DNA of 64,000 nucleotides from DATFNI01 sp963787205 (GCA_963787205.1 CAWBCD010000048.1:1-64000), one strand, 5' to 3'; positions 24,555 to 33,909 are shown, counted from the first letter of the stretch. A program made the numbers and translations. The notes: generated by a model from the letters alone, not told the origin.

Positions 24555-24830
24555 ATGCAAGACAACACAATAAAACTGCATGATGGAATAATCCTGGCTT
24601 TTCCGGGTATGGGAAACCGGATGGGATATCCGTGTTGCTCTTTCACGGTACCCCTGGATCCGGAATATTTAATCGGTTCGAAAACGTATCCTGGATCAAA
24701 AAGCCCGGGAGCCGTGTAATTGCTACAGATCGTCCCTGATATGGCCTTTCCGACCCGGCGCCGGGTCGAACGATAAGAGATTGGGTGGTCGATATCGGGG
24801 AGTTAGCCGGTTCTTTCGTATCAGTCAATA
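24555..24830 (+). pseudogene. Decayed alpha/beta hydrolase N-terminus
   Basis: MQDNTIKLHDG is followed, after a frameshift near 24600, by LFHGTPGSG.FNRFE and a block reading RP-stop-YGLSDPAPG, where an in-frame TGA (24737-24739) replaces the Gly codon of RPGYGLSDP. After VDIGELAG it runs into the end of the minus-strand gene at 24821. Only about 90 codons of the hydrolase remain. It is a clear relic at the right edge of the cassette array. Confidence 0.7.
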
Positions 24831-25201
24831 AAAATAGTAACCTTAACGTTTTTCCCCTTGTCTTCGGTATCGATATTGACGATCTCTCCTTCTGTACCTT
24901 CTTTTATCAGCTCCATTATTTGGTCAGCACTAATCGGTTCCCCGTTTACTTTCATCTTTCCTTTCGGGATAAATTTAAGGCCAACTTTAGCCAACATAAT
25001 GGGAATTTTAATATTTACTTTTACTTCGTCCTCTTCGGTCACGCGTATGCGGAGGAATTTTTTACTGTTCGGTTTTTTAGTATCGGGGGTATCATCAAAT
25101 GATTCACCCGGGTTCGCTTTTTCCAAAAGCTGCTCAGCCTCATCAACCGAAACTTTCCCATCTTTTACCATTTCCAGTATCATTCTTTTTTCTTCGCTCA
25201 T
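24821..25201 (-). CDS. SHOCT-like domain protein
   Basis: The protein has 126 residues. Residues 4-30 (KRMILEMVKDGKVSVDEAEQLLEKA) are the SHOCT-like helical hairpin found at the N-terminus of YvlB/LiaX-type proteins and at the end of DUF2089. Residues 45-126 are beta-rich (FLRIRVTEEDEVKVNIKIPIML, IVNIDTEDKGKNVKVTIFI) and recall the adhesin-like strands of the same proteins. There is no signal peptide or TM. It lies 20 bases downstream of the DUF2089 gene, so it is in the same operon, probably regulated by it. Exact function unknown. Confidence 0.75.
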   Translation of the reverse strand: MSEEKRMILEMVKDGKVSVDEAEQLLEKANPGESFDDTPDTKKPNSKKFLRIRVTEEDEVKVNIKIPIMLAKVGLKFIPKGKMKVNGEPISADQIMELIKEGTEGEIVNIDTEDKGKNVKVTIFID

Positions 25202-25221
25202 TTTTTTACTCCTTCTTACGG

Positions 25222-25611
25222 TTATTTCACGTTACTGCCATCAGGATTATCATTTAATTTCCCAAGACTTTTTATCGCTTCCTTTACATCAATCTCACCA
25301 TCAGAAAGCGCCCTGAGAATTCTTACCCGCTCTTCCGAGCCGGTATTCTCTGACTTATATCCTAATATTTTTACAATATTTTTAAGCCGGCTTTTCACCG
25401 TGGGATAGGATACCCCCAAGTCTTTTTCCATCAGCTTAATGTTTCCCTCATTTTTAAGGAAAACTTCGATGAAATAGAGATCCTCCGGGTTAAACATATG
25501 GAAACGGTTAACCCGGAAATTACCCCTTATCTGGGTTTTGCAACCCTCGCACTCCACCTCCTTTATTATTAAATCTCCTCCACAGTAAGGGCAATTGGTT
25601 AATTCTTTCAT
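25222..25611 (-). CDS. DUF2089 family zinc-ribbon/HTH regulator
   Basis: The protein has 129 residues. The zinc ribbon has CPYCGG (7-12) and CEGCKTQIRG (22-31). The HTH has FIEVFLKNEGNIKLMEKDLGVSYPTVKSRLKNIV (about 48-81), and the C-terminus has a SHOCT-like segment (ILRALSDGEIDVKEAIKSL). This is the full DUF2089 layout and typical length. Such proteins usually precede a membrane or YvlB-like partner, as here, and probably act as transcription factors. A TTGACA/TATTTA promoter lies just upstream. Confidence 0.85.
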   Translation of the reverse strand: MKELTNCPYCGGDLIIKEVECEGCKTQIRGNFRVNRFHMFNPEDLYFIEVFLKNEGNIKLMEKDLGVSYPTVKSRLKNIVKILGYKSENTGSEERVRILRALSDGEIDVKEAIKSLGKLNDNPDGSNVK

Positions 25612-25641
25612 CTTTCAACTCGTTTATTGTATTTATTAATG

Positions 25642-25670
25642 TAAATACGCGATTAATCAACTAATGTCAA
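25642..25670 (-). promoter_or_regulatory. Sigma-70-like promoter of the DUF2089 operon
   Basis: On the minus strand TTGACA (25670-25665), a 17-base spacer and TATTTA (25647-25642) sit about 30 bases before the ATG. The spacing is ideal for a housekeeping promoter. Flanking sequence is strongly AT-rich. Confidence 0.55.
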
Positions 25671-25933
25671 TTTATATATTAATAATATTAATTACTATAT
25701 CAATTTTATTAATTGTCGCGCTAAAATAGTGATTTTCTGATGTCGTATATGTAATTGTTTACTTCACAGAGATGTGTTCCAAAAGATATCGTGCCTCTGG
25801 ATTTGCCCGCAACAAAACTATATAAAAACACGTTAGCCAGCCCGTCCCAAACGTATCCGGGATCGGGGATGAATCCGGTTTTCGCTTGCGTGTTAGTTCT
25901 TAATTAAATCTGTTCGCCCTGACGAATTATATC
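25671..25933. other. AT-rich intergenic region without a gene
   Basis: From 25671 to 25740 the sequence is almost purely A/T. From 25780 on it is mixed, with a short GTATCCGGGATCGGGGATGAATCC stretch (described only in part) but no convincing gene or terminator. It separates the DUF2089 promoter from the 3' end of the histidine kinase gene. Confidence 0.4.
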
Positions 25934-27355
25934 TTAGATCAATATGCGCGGCGTCGTTGGCAAATAAAAGTAAAACCGGGTTCCCTTGCCTACTTCACTC
26001 TCTACCATGATCTCGCTGTTGTGGCGCTTCAGGATACTCTTTACAACGGCCAATCCCAGACCAGTACCGCCTTTATCCCTTGAACGGGCCTTATCGGTAC
26101 GGTAGAAACGGTCAAACAGACGGGGCAGGTGTTCAGCGGGAATCCCAATCCCGTTATCTACTACCTCAACCAATAACCGGTCTCCATCGAGGCGGGTCTT
26201 CACTTCGATGACGGTAGCCTGGCTGTATTTCACCGCATTGGAGACCAGGTTATCGAGCACTTGCTCAATTTTATCGGGGTCGCCGTATACCTGTTGTGGT
26301 TTCGATGTGATCTTCAACATCACATCCTTTTTATCACGAATACCTTCGCGGTCGCGATACCATTCGTTGACATGTTCAATAATTTCGGCAATATCAAACA
26401 ACTCGGATTGAACAAATTTCGGATCAGAATCGTATCGCTGCAAGGTCTTCAGATCTTTAAACAGATGATTGAGCCGGTCAACCTGGTTTTTGGCATTTTG
26501 AATATATCTCGCCTTTCTGTCGTCCGGCAATTTTTCGATTTCGAGCATCTCCAGTGATCCCATAATCGTATGCAGCGGGTTCCTGACTTCATGGGTGATA
26601 TCGGCATAAAACTGTTGCTGTTGCTCGTATATTTGTTTCAGGTTTTCGTTATCAGACCTGAGCTTTGAAGCCATCCTGTTCAATGAATCGGCGAGCGTAC
26701 CGAATTCATCCTTGCGCTTCAGGTTCAGTTTCCTGTCGACATCACCTTCGGCAATCTCACGGGCAGTTCCGGTCAGTTGCAGGATCGGTTTGGAAATAGA
26801 TCTTGCAAACAGTGCACTCACTATAACAACAAGTCCCATGCTGATAAATATGCCGGTATAAATGATCCAGCGGATCGTTGTCACCGGTTCTGAAAGTGTG
26901 GCCTTGGCCTCTCCCAATCGTATGTAGCGGGCAGCGTTCACACTTCTGTGAAGGTGAACATACACAAATATCGAATCCTTGCTCCCGGTGTTGATGACGA
27001 ACGTTGAATCCGGAAAAACCTGCAGTGTAGAACGAATGGAATCCGGCATTTCCGGTTTATTGAGAGCTCTCAGACTGTCGGAAAGAAGGTTGCGAACCGT
27101 TCTCCCGGATTCATCATAAAGAACCAGCTGGTAGTCGGTCACTTTACGAAGCTTGGTCATGGTGGGCTGAATATCGGAGTCATGCCCCAGGTTTTCTACG
27201 GTAAGGGCCATCCAGCGGGCGTCTCTCTGTATCTCCTGTACCCCTTTCTTCAACAGAAAATCACGAATAAAAACGATGGAATAGCTGCTAACCCCGTTGA
27301 TCGCGAACAACAGTAAAAGAATGAATGTCCATGCCAGTTTTGTTCTGATTTTCAT
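25934..27355 (-). CDS. Sensor histidine kinase
   Basis: The protein has 473 residues. TM1 is about 8-30, then a periplasmic sensor region about 31-165 (no recognised fold), TM2 about 168-190 (IIYTGIFISMGLVVIVSALFA), HAMP about 190-243, and HisKA with FYADITHEVRNPLHT (His about 255). The HATPase_c domain has N box DNLVSNAVKYS, VVDNGIGIP and GGTGLGLAVVKSIL. It is a complete membrane-bound kinase that phosphorylates the response regulator encoded just upstream; the two genes overlap by four bases (ATGA). The signal is unknown. Confidence 0.9.
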   Translation of the reverse strand: MKIRTKLAWTFILLLLFAINGVSSYSIVFIRDFLLKKGVQEIQRDARWMALTVENLGHDSDIQPTMTKLRKVTDYQLVLYDESGRTVRNLLSDSLRALNKPEMPDSIRSTLQVFPDSTFVINTGSKDSIFVYVHLHRSVNAARYIRLGEAKATLSEPVTTIRWIIYTGIFISMGLVVIVSALFARSISKPILQLTGTAREIAEGDVDRKLNLKRKDEFGTLADSLNRMASKLRSDNENLKQIYEQQQQFYADITHEVRNPLHTIMGSLEMLEIEKLPDDRKARYIQNAKNQVDRLNHLFKDLKTLQRYDSDPKFVQSELFDIAEIIEHVNEWYRDREGIRDKKDVMLKITSKPQQVYGDPDKIEQVLDNLVSNAVKYSQATVIEVKTRLDGDRLLVEVVDNGIGIPAEHLPRLFDRFYRTDKARSRDKGGTGLGLAVVKSILKRHNSEIMVESEVGKGTRFYFYLPTTPRILI

Positions 27356-28065
27356 GCAGGGCTCAACAAATCTTTGTTCAGACCATATCCCATGCCGCGG
27401 TATGTCTTAATCAAATCCCCTTCATCGCCAAGTTTCAGCCGCAGATTTTTGATATGGACATCAACGGTCCGGTCAAACACATACTTATCGTCCCGCGAGA
27501 TATGTTCCAATATCTCCTGCCGGGAATAAACACGTTTGGGATTCTCCATAAAAAGCTGAAGCAGTTCAAACTCTGTTGCTGTCAGATCCAGCGTTTGGTT
27601 GTCAGCGATCACTTCCCGGGAATCGCGGTTGATAAATACGCGTCCGTAGTGAAGCCAGTTGCTCGACGACTGCCGCCGACGCAACAACGTCTGTACATGG
27701 GCCAGAACCAAATTGAGGCTTGCCGGTTTGGGGATATAATCATCCGCGCCCAGCTCCAGACCCTTGATTTCATCCTTTTCCTGGTCTTTGGCAGTCAGGA
27801 AAATAACGGGGATATCGTGAATGACAGGGTGTTTGCGTATATATCGCAACAACTCTCGTCCGTCCACATAGGGCACCATGATATCAAGAATAGCCAGATT
27901 TATCGAGTCTGCCGAGGTATCGATCATATTGAGGGCATTTCGGCCATCTTCAGCCCACAAAACACGGAAATCATGCATCTCCAGGAAATTGCTCAGCAGC
28001 TCGGCAGATTCCCTTTCATCCTCAACCAGTAAAATATCCTTTTTGAATACGGTTTCTTGTTCCAT
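27352..28065 (-). CDS. OmpR-family response regulator
   Basis: The protein has 237 residues. The receiver domain (10-125) has the acidic pair ED (15-16), phospho-acceptor D61 in LAILDIMVP, FLTAK with the conserved Lys, and LGADDYIPKP. The C-terminal winged helix (about 140-232) has LDLTATEFELLQLFMENPKRVYSRQ and RTVDVHIKNLRLKLG. It binds DNA direct repeats when phosphorylated by the adjacent kinase. It heads the two-gene operon, and palindromes upstream could be autoregulatory sites. Confidence 0.92.
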   Translation of the reverse strand: MEQETVFKKDILLVEDERESAELLSNFLEMHDFRVLWAEDGRNALNMIDTSADSINLAILDIMVPYVDGRELLRYIRKHPVIHDIPVIFLTAKDQEKDEIKGLELGADDYIPKPASLNLVLAHVQTLLRRRQSSSNWLHYGRVFINRDSREVIADNQTLDLTATEFELLQLFMENPKRVYSRQEILEHISRDDKYVFDRTVDVHIKNLRLKLGDEGDLIKTYRGMGYGLNKDLLSPA

Positions 28066-28069
28066 CGGT

Positions 28070-28130
28070 CACTATGTAGTGCAAATCTTTCAGCCATGAT
28101 AACGCACACTACCTCAAAATGCATATTTTG
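28070..28130 (-). promoter_or_regulatory. Palindromes upstream of the response regulator
   Basis: CACTATGTAGTG (28070-28081) and CAAAATGCATATTTTG (28115-28130) are perfect or near-perfect short inverted repeats between the regulator start and the upstream gene. They are candidate binding sites. A -35/-10 pair is not evident. Confidence 0.3.
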
Positions 28131-28195
28131 CTTGACACAACAAACCGTACATGCAATTCATTTCCAGTCAACCGATTAAATTCCAACCGTGTCAG

Positions 28196-28432
28196 TCAGA
28201 CGTCCAGATCCAGGTGGGTTCCCAGATTTGGATTTACTCCCCCGTGGTGCCTCGGCTTCCCGCTGTATTCCCCATAATCATCGGAATGATCCTTATTTGA
28301 TTCCCTTTTTTTAGGATCATTAGTGTATGCATCCCGCTCCAGATCTTTATCCCGCTCATCTGCTGCATCGGGCAGGTGCCGGTTGATATCTCTGGGTCCC
28401 GGAATGGATCGTAACGGTTGTAAAGGTTCCAT
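28196..28432 (-). CDS. Small hydrophilic hypothetical protein
   Basis: The frame encodes 78 residues, very hydrophilic and rich in Asp, Arg, His and Pro (DERDKDLERDAYTNDPKKRE), probably disordered, with no known family. It starts 36 bases after the fliA stop on the same strand, so it could be the last gene of the flagellar operon. Codon usage is ordinary. It may be real, but an overlapping alternative frame of similar length exists, so confidence is modest. Confidence 0.4.
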   Translation of the reverse strand: MEPLQPLRSIPGPRDINRHLPDAADERDKDLERDAYTNDPKKRESNKDHSDDYGEYSGKPRHHGGVNPNLGTHLDLDV

Positions 28433-28467
28433 ATGCCCTCCAACCCATCAGTGATGGTAACCTCAAA

Positions 28468-29235
28468 TTAATAGTATTTGAATTCTGCTTCTTTTTGCAG
28501 TACACCACGCAATTGCAGCAACAACTTACCAATGATCTGTGAAATACGGGCTTCCGTGAGTCCAAGAACCTGAGCAATTTCATTCAGGGTCATCTCTTCG
28601 TAGTAGTACATCGCCAGAACCATCTGATCACGCTCTTTCAATTTTTTGATCTCTTCAGCGAGATGACTGTAAAGCGTCTGTTTTTCGATATCGTGGCTCG
28701 GACTGACGATATTCTCATCCTCGATATGATCCGATAGACGATCACCGTCAGAGTCCGTATACTTGCGGTCGTCGAGAGACAAGATTGCGCGTTGCTGGAC
28801 ATTTACCAGCAGATTGTTGTATTCATCAACGGTAATCTCCAGCTCACTGGCTATCTCTTCATCCTCCGGTTCGCGACCGAGCCTTTGCATAAGGCGTTCC
28901 ATTGCTTCCTGAGCTTTGCCGTACATGTTACGCTGAAAACGTGGCATCTTGTCGATCTTCCTGAGATAATCGATCACGTTCCCACGGATCCGATAGTAGG
29001 CGAATGTATTGAATTGTACATTCTTCGTTGTATCGTATGAATCCAAAGCCTGCAGCAAGCCAACAATACCTGCACTGACCAGGTCTTCATACTGTGAAAG
29101 TGGCGTATCCGGACGATTGATTTTGCCAACGATGCTGCGAACGAGCGGCATGGCTTTCGTGATGATGGCATGCCGAAGTGCCGGGGTTGGCGACTCGCAA
29201 TACGCGGTTACGAGTTCTTGCAACGAGTCTGTCAT
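28468..29235 (-). CDS. fliA: FliA/WhiG-type RNA polymerase sigma factor
   Basis: The protein has 255 residues. Sigma region 2 has LPLSQYEDLVSAGIVGLLQALD-like sequence (TPLSQYEDLVSAGIVGL) and FNTFAYYRIRGNVIDYLRK; region 3 has REPEDEEIASELEI; region 4 has LNEIAQVLGLTEARISQII. The length and the ARISQI recognition helix match FliA/WhiG sigma-28, which directs late flagellar and chemotaxis genes. It is the distal gene of the flhB-flhA-flhF-flhG operon, a standard place for fliA in many phyla. The anti-sigma FlgM is not in the window. Confidence 0.88.
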   Translation of the reverse strand: MTDSLQELVTAYCESPTPALRHAIITKAMPLVRSIVGKINRPDTPLSQYEDLVSAGIVGLLQALDSYDTTKNVQFNTFAYYRIRGNVIDYLRKIDKMPRFQRNMYGKAQEAMERLMQRLGREPEDEEIASELEITVDEYNNLLVNVQQRAILSLDDRKYTDSDGDRLSDHIEDENIVSPSHDIEKQTLYSHLAEEIKKLKERDQMVLAMYYYEEMTLNEIAQVLGLTEARISQIIGKLLLQLRGVLQKEAEFKYY

Positions 29236-29255
29236 AAGGACCTCCGTCTGTTCGT

Positions 29256-29492
29256 TTATAAAGCGCTAGATTTATTGGTTTCTTGTTGTGTCTGAGAAGT
29301 TGCTTGTTCCGGGATCTGATCATTTTTTTTGATCACGCTGAGCACGATCACAGTCAAATAATAGATGATCATCACTCCCAGAAAGACCACGACGCTACGT
29401 ATCGCCGTCATGATTAAGTCTGTGCCTGACAACAAAAGTGTTAAACAAGTGATTAAACTGAACAAAGCACTGATACGAATCGCTAAATTCAT
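29256..29492 (-). CDS. Small two-TM protein in flagellar operon
   Basis: The protein has 78 residues with two hydrophobic helices (about 5-24 and 30-54) and a polar Gln/Thr-rich tail. The family is not recognised. It lies 10 bases after flhG and 20 before fliA on the same strand, so it belongs to the operon. Small membrane proteins at this position are seen in other flagellar loci, but no function can be given. Confidence 0.6.
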   Translation of the reverse strand: MNLAIRISALFSLITCLTLLLSGTDLIMTAIRSVVVFLGVMIIYYLTVIVLSVIKKNDQIPEQATSQTQQETNKSSAL

Positions 29493-29502
29493 GACTTATT
29501 GA

Positions 29503-30300
29503 TCAAATGTTTACGGTTGCAGGCACATGCCTTGGTTTCTGTTTCGATAAGCCGATCAATGCTTCGGCGATATATCGAACTTCTTCGACCATCGTCGCAT
29601 CGGGATCGATGCGTACAAATGGTTTCTGATCGACCACGGACTGCCGGATTAATTCATCCATCGGGATAAATCCCAGATATGGAAACCGGCGGTTCATAAA
29701 GTGATGTACGATCGAGTTAAAGCGGTCCAGGATTTCCCGGGCGTCGTCTTCGTCGTTGGCGAAATTCACGATAGCCGCAAAGGGATAAGCCGGATCGACT
29801 TCGAGAACAAACTTGCAGAAGCGGTACACATCGGCGATTGCCGTCGGCTCGCCAACCACGACCAGCAGACCCAGATCGGCGCGGTCGAGAGCCCAGAAAC
29901 TCAGGTCCGATGCGCCGGCCGGGGTATCGATTAACACAAAATCATGATCACTGCGGAGGCGGCGAAGTACCTGGTCGAGTGACGGATACAACGCCGACCA
30001 GTCGATATGATCGATTGAGGGCTCGTCAGCACCTGTCACCAGTGTTATGCCCGACTCCGTCTTTTGCATAATCTGCTCGGGTGCGGCATGCTTTTTCATG
30101 ATGTCCATCACCGTACCGGGAGTCGTTTCATTAAGGAGAGTTGCACAATTAGACAGTCCAAGATCGGCGTCAAGAATAGCCACCCGGTATCCCATCGACT
30201 GCAGGATTTCTGCAGTATTGACTGTAGCCAGGCTTTTTCCGACACCGCCCTTGCCACTGGCAAAAGCAACGATATATGATTTATGCAACTTATGTTCCAT
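29503..30300 (-). CDS. flhG: FlhG/FleN (MinD-like) ATPase
   Basis: The protein has 265 residues. The deviant Walker A is FASGKGGVGKSLATVN (13-28), with DADLGLSN and FVLIDTPAGASDLSFWALDRADL. It lacks a long C-terminal membrane-targeting helix comparable to MinD. FlhG sets flagellar number by stimulating FlhF GTPase and delivering C-ring proteins. Its ATG overlaps the flhF stop region (A shared at 30300), which fits tight co-expression. The small gene that follows and fliA are downstream. Confidence 0.9.
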   Translation of the reverse strand: MEHKLHKSYIVAFASGKGGVGKSLATVNTAEILQSMGYRVAILDADLGLSNCATLLNETTPGTVMDIMKKHAAPEQIMQKTESGITLVTGADEPSIDHIDWSALYPSLDQVLRRLRSDHDFVLIDTPAGASDLSFWALDRADLGLLVVVGEPTAIADVYRFCKFVLEVDPAYPFAAIVNFANDEDDAREILDRFNSIVHHFMNRRFPYLGFIPMDELIRQSVVDQKPFVRIDPDATMVEEVRYIAEALIGLSKQKPRHVPATVNI

Positions 30301-31787
30301 TAGGCTTCTTTTTTTCCAGGCGATAAAATTCTTTCAGCAAACCAGGTCGGGCTGTAACTGTTAATGTCGTCCGGCACGTTGGGACCAACACTCAGATAGC
30401 GGACACCGCATCCCATCGCTTTCAGAAAGGGGATCAGCTGTCCCCACCGATTTGTTTCATCCAGATGAGTCAGAGCCAGATAATCCGGTTGCAGCGGATG
30501 ATTAGCTGCATAGGACTCACGGAAATAGTAATTCTCCATAGTCGAATTGACGACAAAATGCACCTCCAGGGGCATGATAGCAGCCAGAATCTGACGCAGC
30601 TTCCAGTACTCCCTGAATGCTGTCTTCTTTTCCAGACTGATGGAAGGAGTATCGATAAGTACTTGCTGGTAACCGGAAAGCTTGGGCATCAGCTTTGAAG
30701 CGTCTATACCGTCTTTAACCGTAAACAGATCAATCTGATGTTCTTCGGCGAACGGCCTCAGGATGGTGTATCGCTGTGCCTGCTGGCGCGGCTCGACCGA
30801 TATAATGGCCACCTTCTTATTGCCAAAAAATTCGGCGTGACGGGCCAGCTTCATGATCAGCGTAGTCTTGCCCGATCCGGCCGGACCCACAAACACGATA
30901 TTGGACTGCGAGGGCGAGGGTAACGTAAATGAGAGAGCATCGCGAACCAGACGTGCCAGCTCATAAATAAATCGTTCTGAATCGTCCACCGGATCGATTC
31001 CTTTTTCCATCACTTCCCGGAACCACTGAGCGATCGTCGTCGACCTTATACCGGTTTTCAGTAATTGCTGGAAAGACGGATGGGCTGCATAATCCAGGTT
31101 GGCCGACATGACCGATGCGTTGAACATGGCTTCAAGCTGATCGAACCGGCGGTGCAGAGCACTTATCTCCCTGGTGATCATTTCGTTATTGGCCGTACGC
31201 CCTGTTCCGTTAGCATTGAGCGGTGTGTCCGGAATAAGAGTGACTGTCCGGCGAGACATTGGGTTGGACCCACCTGAATCGCTTTTATCTGTGCCCTCGT
31301 TTTTATTTTTGATTTTTTTTTCGCTGCCATTCATTTTTTTCTTCAGAGCCGAAAGATCAAAACCGTTTCCTTCCGCTTCGTCAGCATTTTTTTCCGTCTG
31401 GTTACCGTCATTTTTAATAACCTCATCAGACTGGATATCAAATAACTCACTGCTTGAGAATGACTCTTCCAATGGCTCCTCAAGGGCGATATCCGTCATT
31501 TCATCGTTGTCAGACGAGGCAGCAGCATAGGCAGCCAGTGACTTTTTAAAGTTTTTACGAACGTCGCTTCGCTTATAAATCAGGTTTGAAAACTCCGCTT
31601 CTTCGTGTTTTTTGGGCTTTTCCAACAGGGAATTGGCAGATTTTTCATCCAGCATCACCGTTACGACCGCTGGACGATCCTCGCTGGGAGGACGTGAATC
31701 AAGTAAAATGACTTCGTCTCCGAGCTTCTCGCGAGCCGTTCGTAAGGCGTCTTTTATCGTTTTACCGCTGTATTTCTTCAGAATCAT
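30300..31787 (-). CDS. flhF: Flagellar GTPase FlhF
   Basis: The protein has 495 residues. The N-terminal basic segment MILKKYSGKTIKDALRTAREKLGDEVILLDSR is typical (quoted as a region; key Lys/Arg). A long acidic Ser-rich B domain spans about 60-200. SRP-type NG domains start at about 225 with VGPAGSGKTTL (G1), VEPRQQAQ (G2), LIDTP (G3) and LTHLDET (G4). FlhF marks the pole or site for flagellar assembly. The order flhA-flhF-flhG is the standard one. Confidence 0.92.
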   Translation of the reverse strand: MILKKYSGKTIKDALRTAREKLGDEVILLDSRPPSEDRPAVVTVMLDEKSANSLLEKPKKHEEAEFSNLIYKRSDVRKNFKKSLAAYAAASSDNDEMTDIALEEPLEESFSSSELFDIQSDEVIKNDGNQTEKNADEAEGNGFDLSALKKKMNGSEKKIKNKNEGTDKSDSGGSNPMSRRTVTLIPDTPLNANGTGRTANNEMITREISALHRRFDQLEAMFNASVMSANLDYAAHPSFQQLLKTGIRSTTIAQWFREVMEKGIDPVDDSERFIYELARLVRDALSFTLPSPSQSNIVFVGPAGSGKTTLIMKLARHAEFFGNKKVAIISVEPRQQAQRYTILRPFAEEHQIDLFTVKDGIDASKLMPKLSGYQQVLIDTPSISLEKKTAFREYWKLRQILAAIMPLEVHFVVNSTMENYYFRESYAANHPLQPDYLALTHLDETNRWGQLIPFLKAMGCGVRYLSVGPNVPDDINSYSPTWFAERILSPGKKEA

Positions 31788-31806
31788 TGGATTTCAACAC
31801 TCACCT

Positions 31807-33876
31807 TTAGTTCAGTGAAATTCGATCAACCGTCTTGATCTGGGTATCCATCGTAATGTCGTTGTACGACAGTACATGTATCTCTGGCAAAATTGGTACC
31901 AAAAATTCGTAGAGCGTCGGACGAAGCACCGGAGAGGTCATCAACACGGCGTCCATTCCCTCGTTCAGCATATTCTGAAACACTTTCGAACAGCCCAGGT
32001 ACAGCTTTTCAACTGTCTCCGGCGTAAAACCAAGTGTATTGGGATTGAGATTTCCCTTTTGAGCTTCAGAAATGAGATGACTTTCCAGAGCCGTATCAAG
32101 CACAGCCACATTAAGTTCGTTTTCCTCGGTACGAAACTGGCGCGTAATGGTCTCTGAAAGTGAGGCTCGTGCATATTCAGTGAGCACGTCGGTATTTTTC
32201 GTCTGACTCTGATAGTCGGCCAGTGTTTCCAGGATACTAATCAAATCGCGCACGGGAACACGTTCGCGAAGCAATCTCCTGAGTACTTTCTGGATATCTC
32301 CGATGCTCATCTTCTCATGCAACTCGTCGACTACGGCCGGTGCCGATTCCTTCACATTGTCGATGAGTTTCTTGACCATGTCGCGGTCGAGAAGTTTGTA
32401 TGCGTTGTTCTTCAGCACTTCCATCAGATGTGTTGTAATAACAGCACCAGACTCGATCACTGAGAGACCATATTTTTCCGCCTCAATCTTATTTTTTCCA
32501 CTTACCCAGACGGCATCCAGACCAAATGTAGGATCCGTCGTCTTGATTCCCTGTAACGGGATGTCCGAATCACCGGGAAGCAACGCCAGGTAGTAACCAG
32601 GCAGGAGTTCACCTTCGCCTATCGTGATTCCACGCAATTTTATCACATACTTATTTGCATCAAGCTGCACGTTATCACGGATACGAATGGGTGGTACGAT
32701 GATACCCAGTTCAACAGCCAGCTGCTTTCGCAATGAAGCCATGCGTTCCAGCAGATCCCCATCCTGCTCGGGGTCTACGATCGGTATCAGTGAATAACCG
32801 ATTTCCAGTTCCAGTGTGTCGACAAGCAGATAATCTTCAACCCGCTCCTTCGCCGGCTCTTCCACCACCTGGTTTTCGACAACCTCGGCTTCCAGAGTCT
32901 CGATCTTCTGTTGTTTCTTGAAGGAGGAGAAAACCATCGTCCCCCCTATTATCCAGAAGGGAAGGAGCGGCATACCTGGTATTAATCCCATAAGTATCAG
33001 AAAGATACCTCCTATAGCCAGGACCTTGGGGTTACCGAACATCTGACCCGAAATATCTTCACTGAGTTCAGATTCCGAAGCCGCACGTGTCACAATAATA
33101 CCGGCAGCTGTTGAGATAAGAAGTGATGGAATCTGGGAAATCAGACCATCGCCAACTGTCAGCAAAGTGTAGGTATGGGCAGCCTCTGCCATGCTCATAC
33201 CTCTTTGCAACACGCCAATGACCAGTCCACCGACGATATTGATAAATGTTATCAATAGACCGGCTATCGCATCACCACGAACAAACTTCGAGGCACCATC
33301 CATAGCCCCATAGAAATCGGCTTCACGTGCGATATCATCCCGGCGCTTTTTCGCTTCCTCATCGGTAAGAAGGCCGGCTCCAAGATCCGCATCAATGGCC
33401 ATCTGCTTACCAGGCATAGCATCCAAAGTAAAACGGGCCGTTACTTCTGCGATACGGGTAGCGCCTTTTGTGATGACTACAAAATTGATAATCACCAGGA
33501 TACCAAATACAATGATCCCCACCACATAATTACCCTGGACTACAAAATTACCGAAGGCATAAATAAGCTCCCCGGCATATCCCTTAGTGAGGATCAGCCG
33601 GGTCGTTGCAATATTCAGCGATAACCGGAACAGCGTCATGAGGAGCAGAATGCCCGGAAATACTGCGAATTCGAGCGGTTTAAGTGTATAGAATGCAACC
33701 AGCAGGGTTATTAATGCCAGTGACACGCTCAGAGACAGTAAAAAGTCCATCACTCCGTCTGGCAACGGAATGATCATTATCAGCATAATCATGATCACAC
33801 TCGACGATATAAAAATATCCCCTCTGCCGAGTATTTTCCCCAGAAATCCACCTTTAGGTGCTGCTGCTACTTCCAT
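31807..33876 (-). CDS. flhA: Flagellar export gate protein FlhA
   Basis: The protein has 689 residues. Eight N-terminal TM helices (about 20-310) carry the export-gate signature, including MDGASKFVRGDAIAGLLI and a large FHIPEP loop. A roughly 340-residue cytosolic domain follows and binds export chaperones. The length matches FlhA (about 690). It works with FlhB in the proton-driven type III export of flagellar rod, hook and filament subunits. It is 33 bases after flhB. Confidence 0.95.
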   Translation of the reverse strand: MEVAAAPKGGFLGKILGRGDIFISSSVIMIMLIMIIPLPDGVMDFLLSLSVSLALITLLVAFYTLKPLEFAVFPGILLLMTLFRLSLNIATTRLILTKGYAGELIYAFGNFVVQGNYVVGIIVFGILVIINFVVITKGATRIAEVTARFTLDAMPGKQMAIDADLGAGLLTDEEAKKRRDDIAREADFYGAMDGASKFVRGDAIAGLLITFINIVGGLVIGVLQRGMSMAEAAHTYTLLTVGDGLISQIPSLLISTAAGIIVTRAASESELSEDISGQMFGNPKVLAIGGIFLILMGLIPGMPLLPFWIIGGTMVFSSFKKQQKIETLEAEVVENQVVEEPAKERVEDYLLVDTLELEIGYSLIPIVDPEQDGDLLERMASLRKQLAVELGIIVPPIRIRDNVQLDANKYVIKLRGITIGEGELLPGYYLALLPGDSDIPLQGIKTTDPTFGLDAVWVSGKNKIEAEKYGLSVIESGAVITTHLMEVLKNNAYKLLDRDMVKKLIDNVKESAPAVVDELHEKMSIGDIQKVLRRLLRERVPVRDLISILETLADYQSQTKNTDVLTEYARASLSETITRQFRTEENELNVAVLDTALESHLISEAQKGNLNPNTLGFTPETVEKLYLGCSKVFQNMLNEGMDAVLMTSPVLRPTLYEFLVPILPEIHVLSYNDITMDTQIKTVDRISLN

Positions 33877-33909
33877 GGTTTATTTTTGCTTATTCATGAA
33901 TTTCATACA

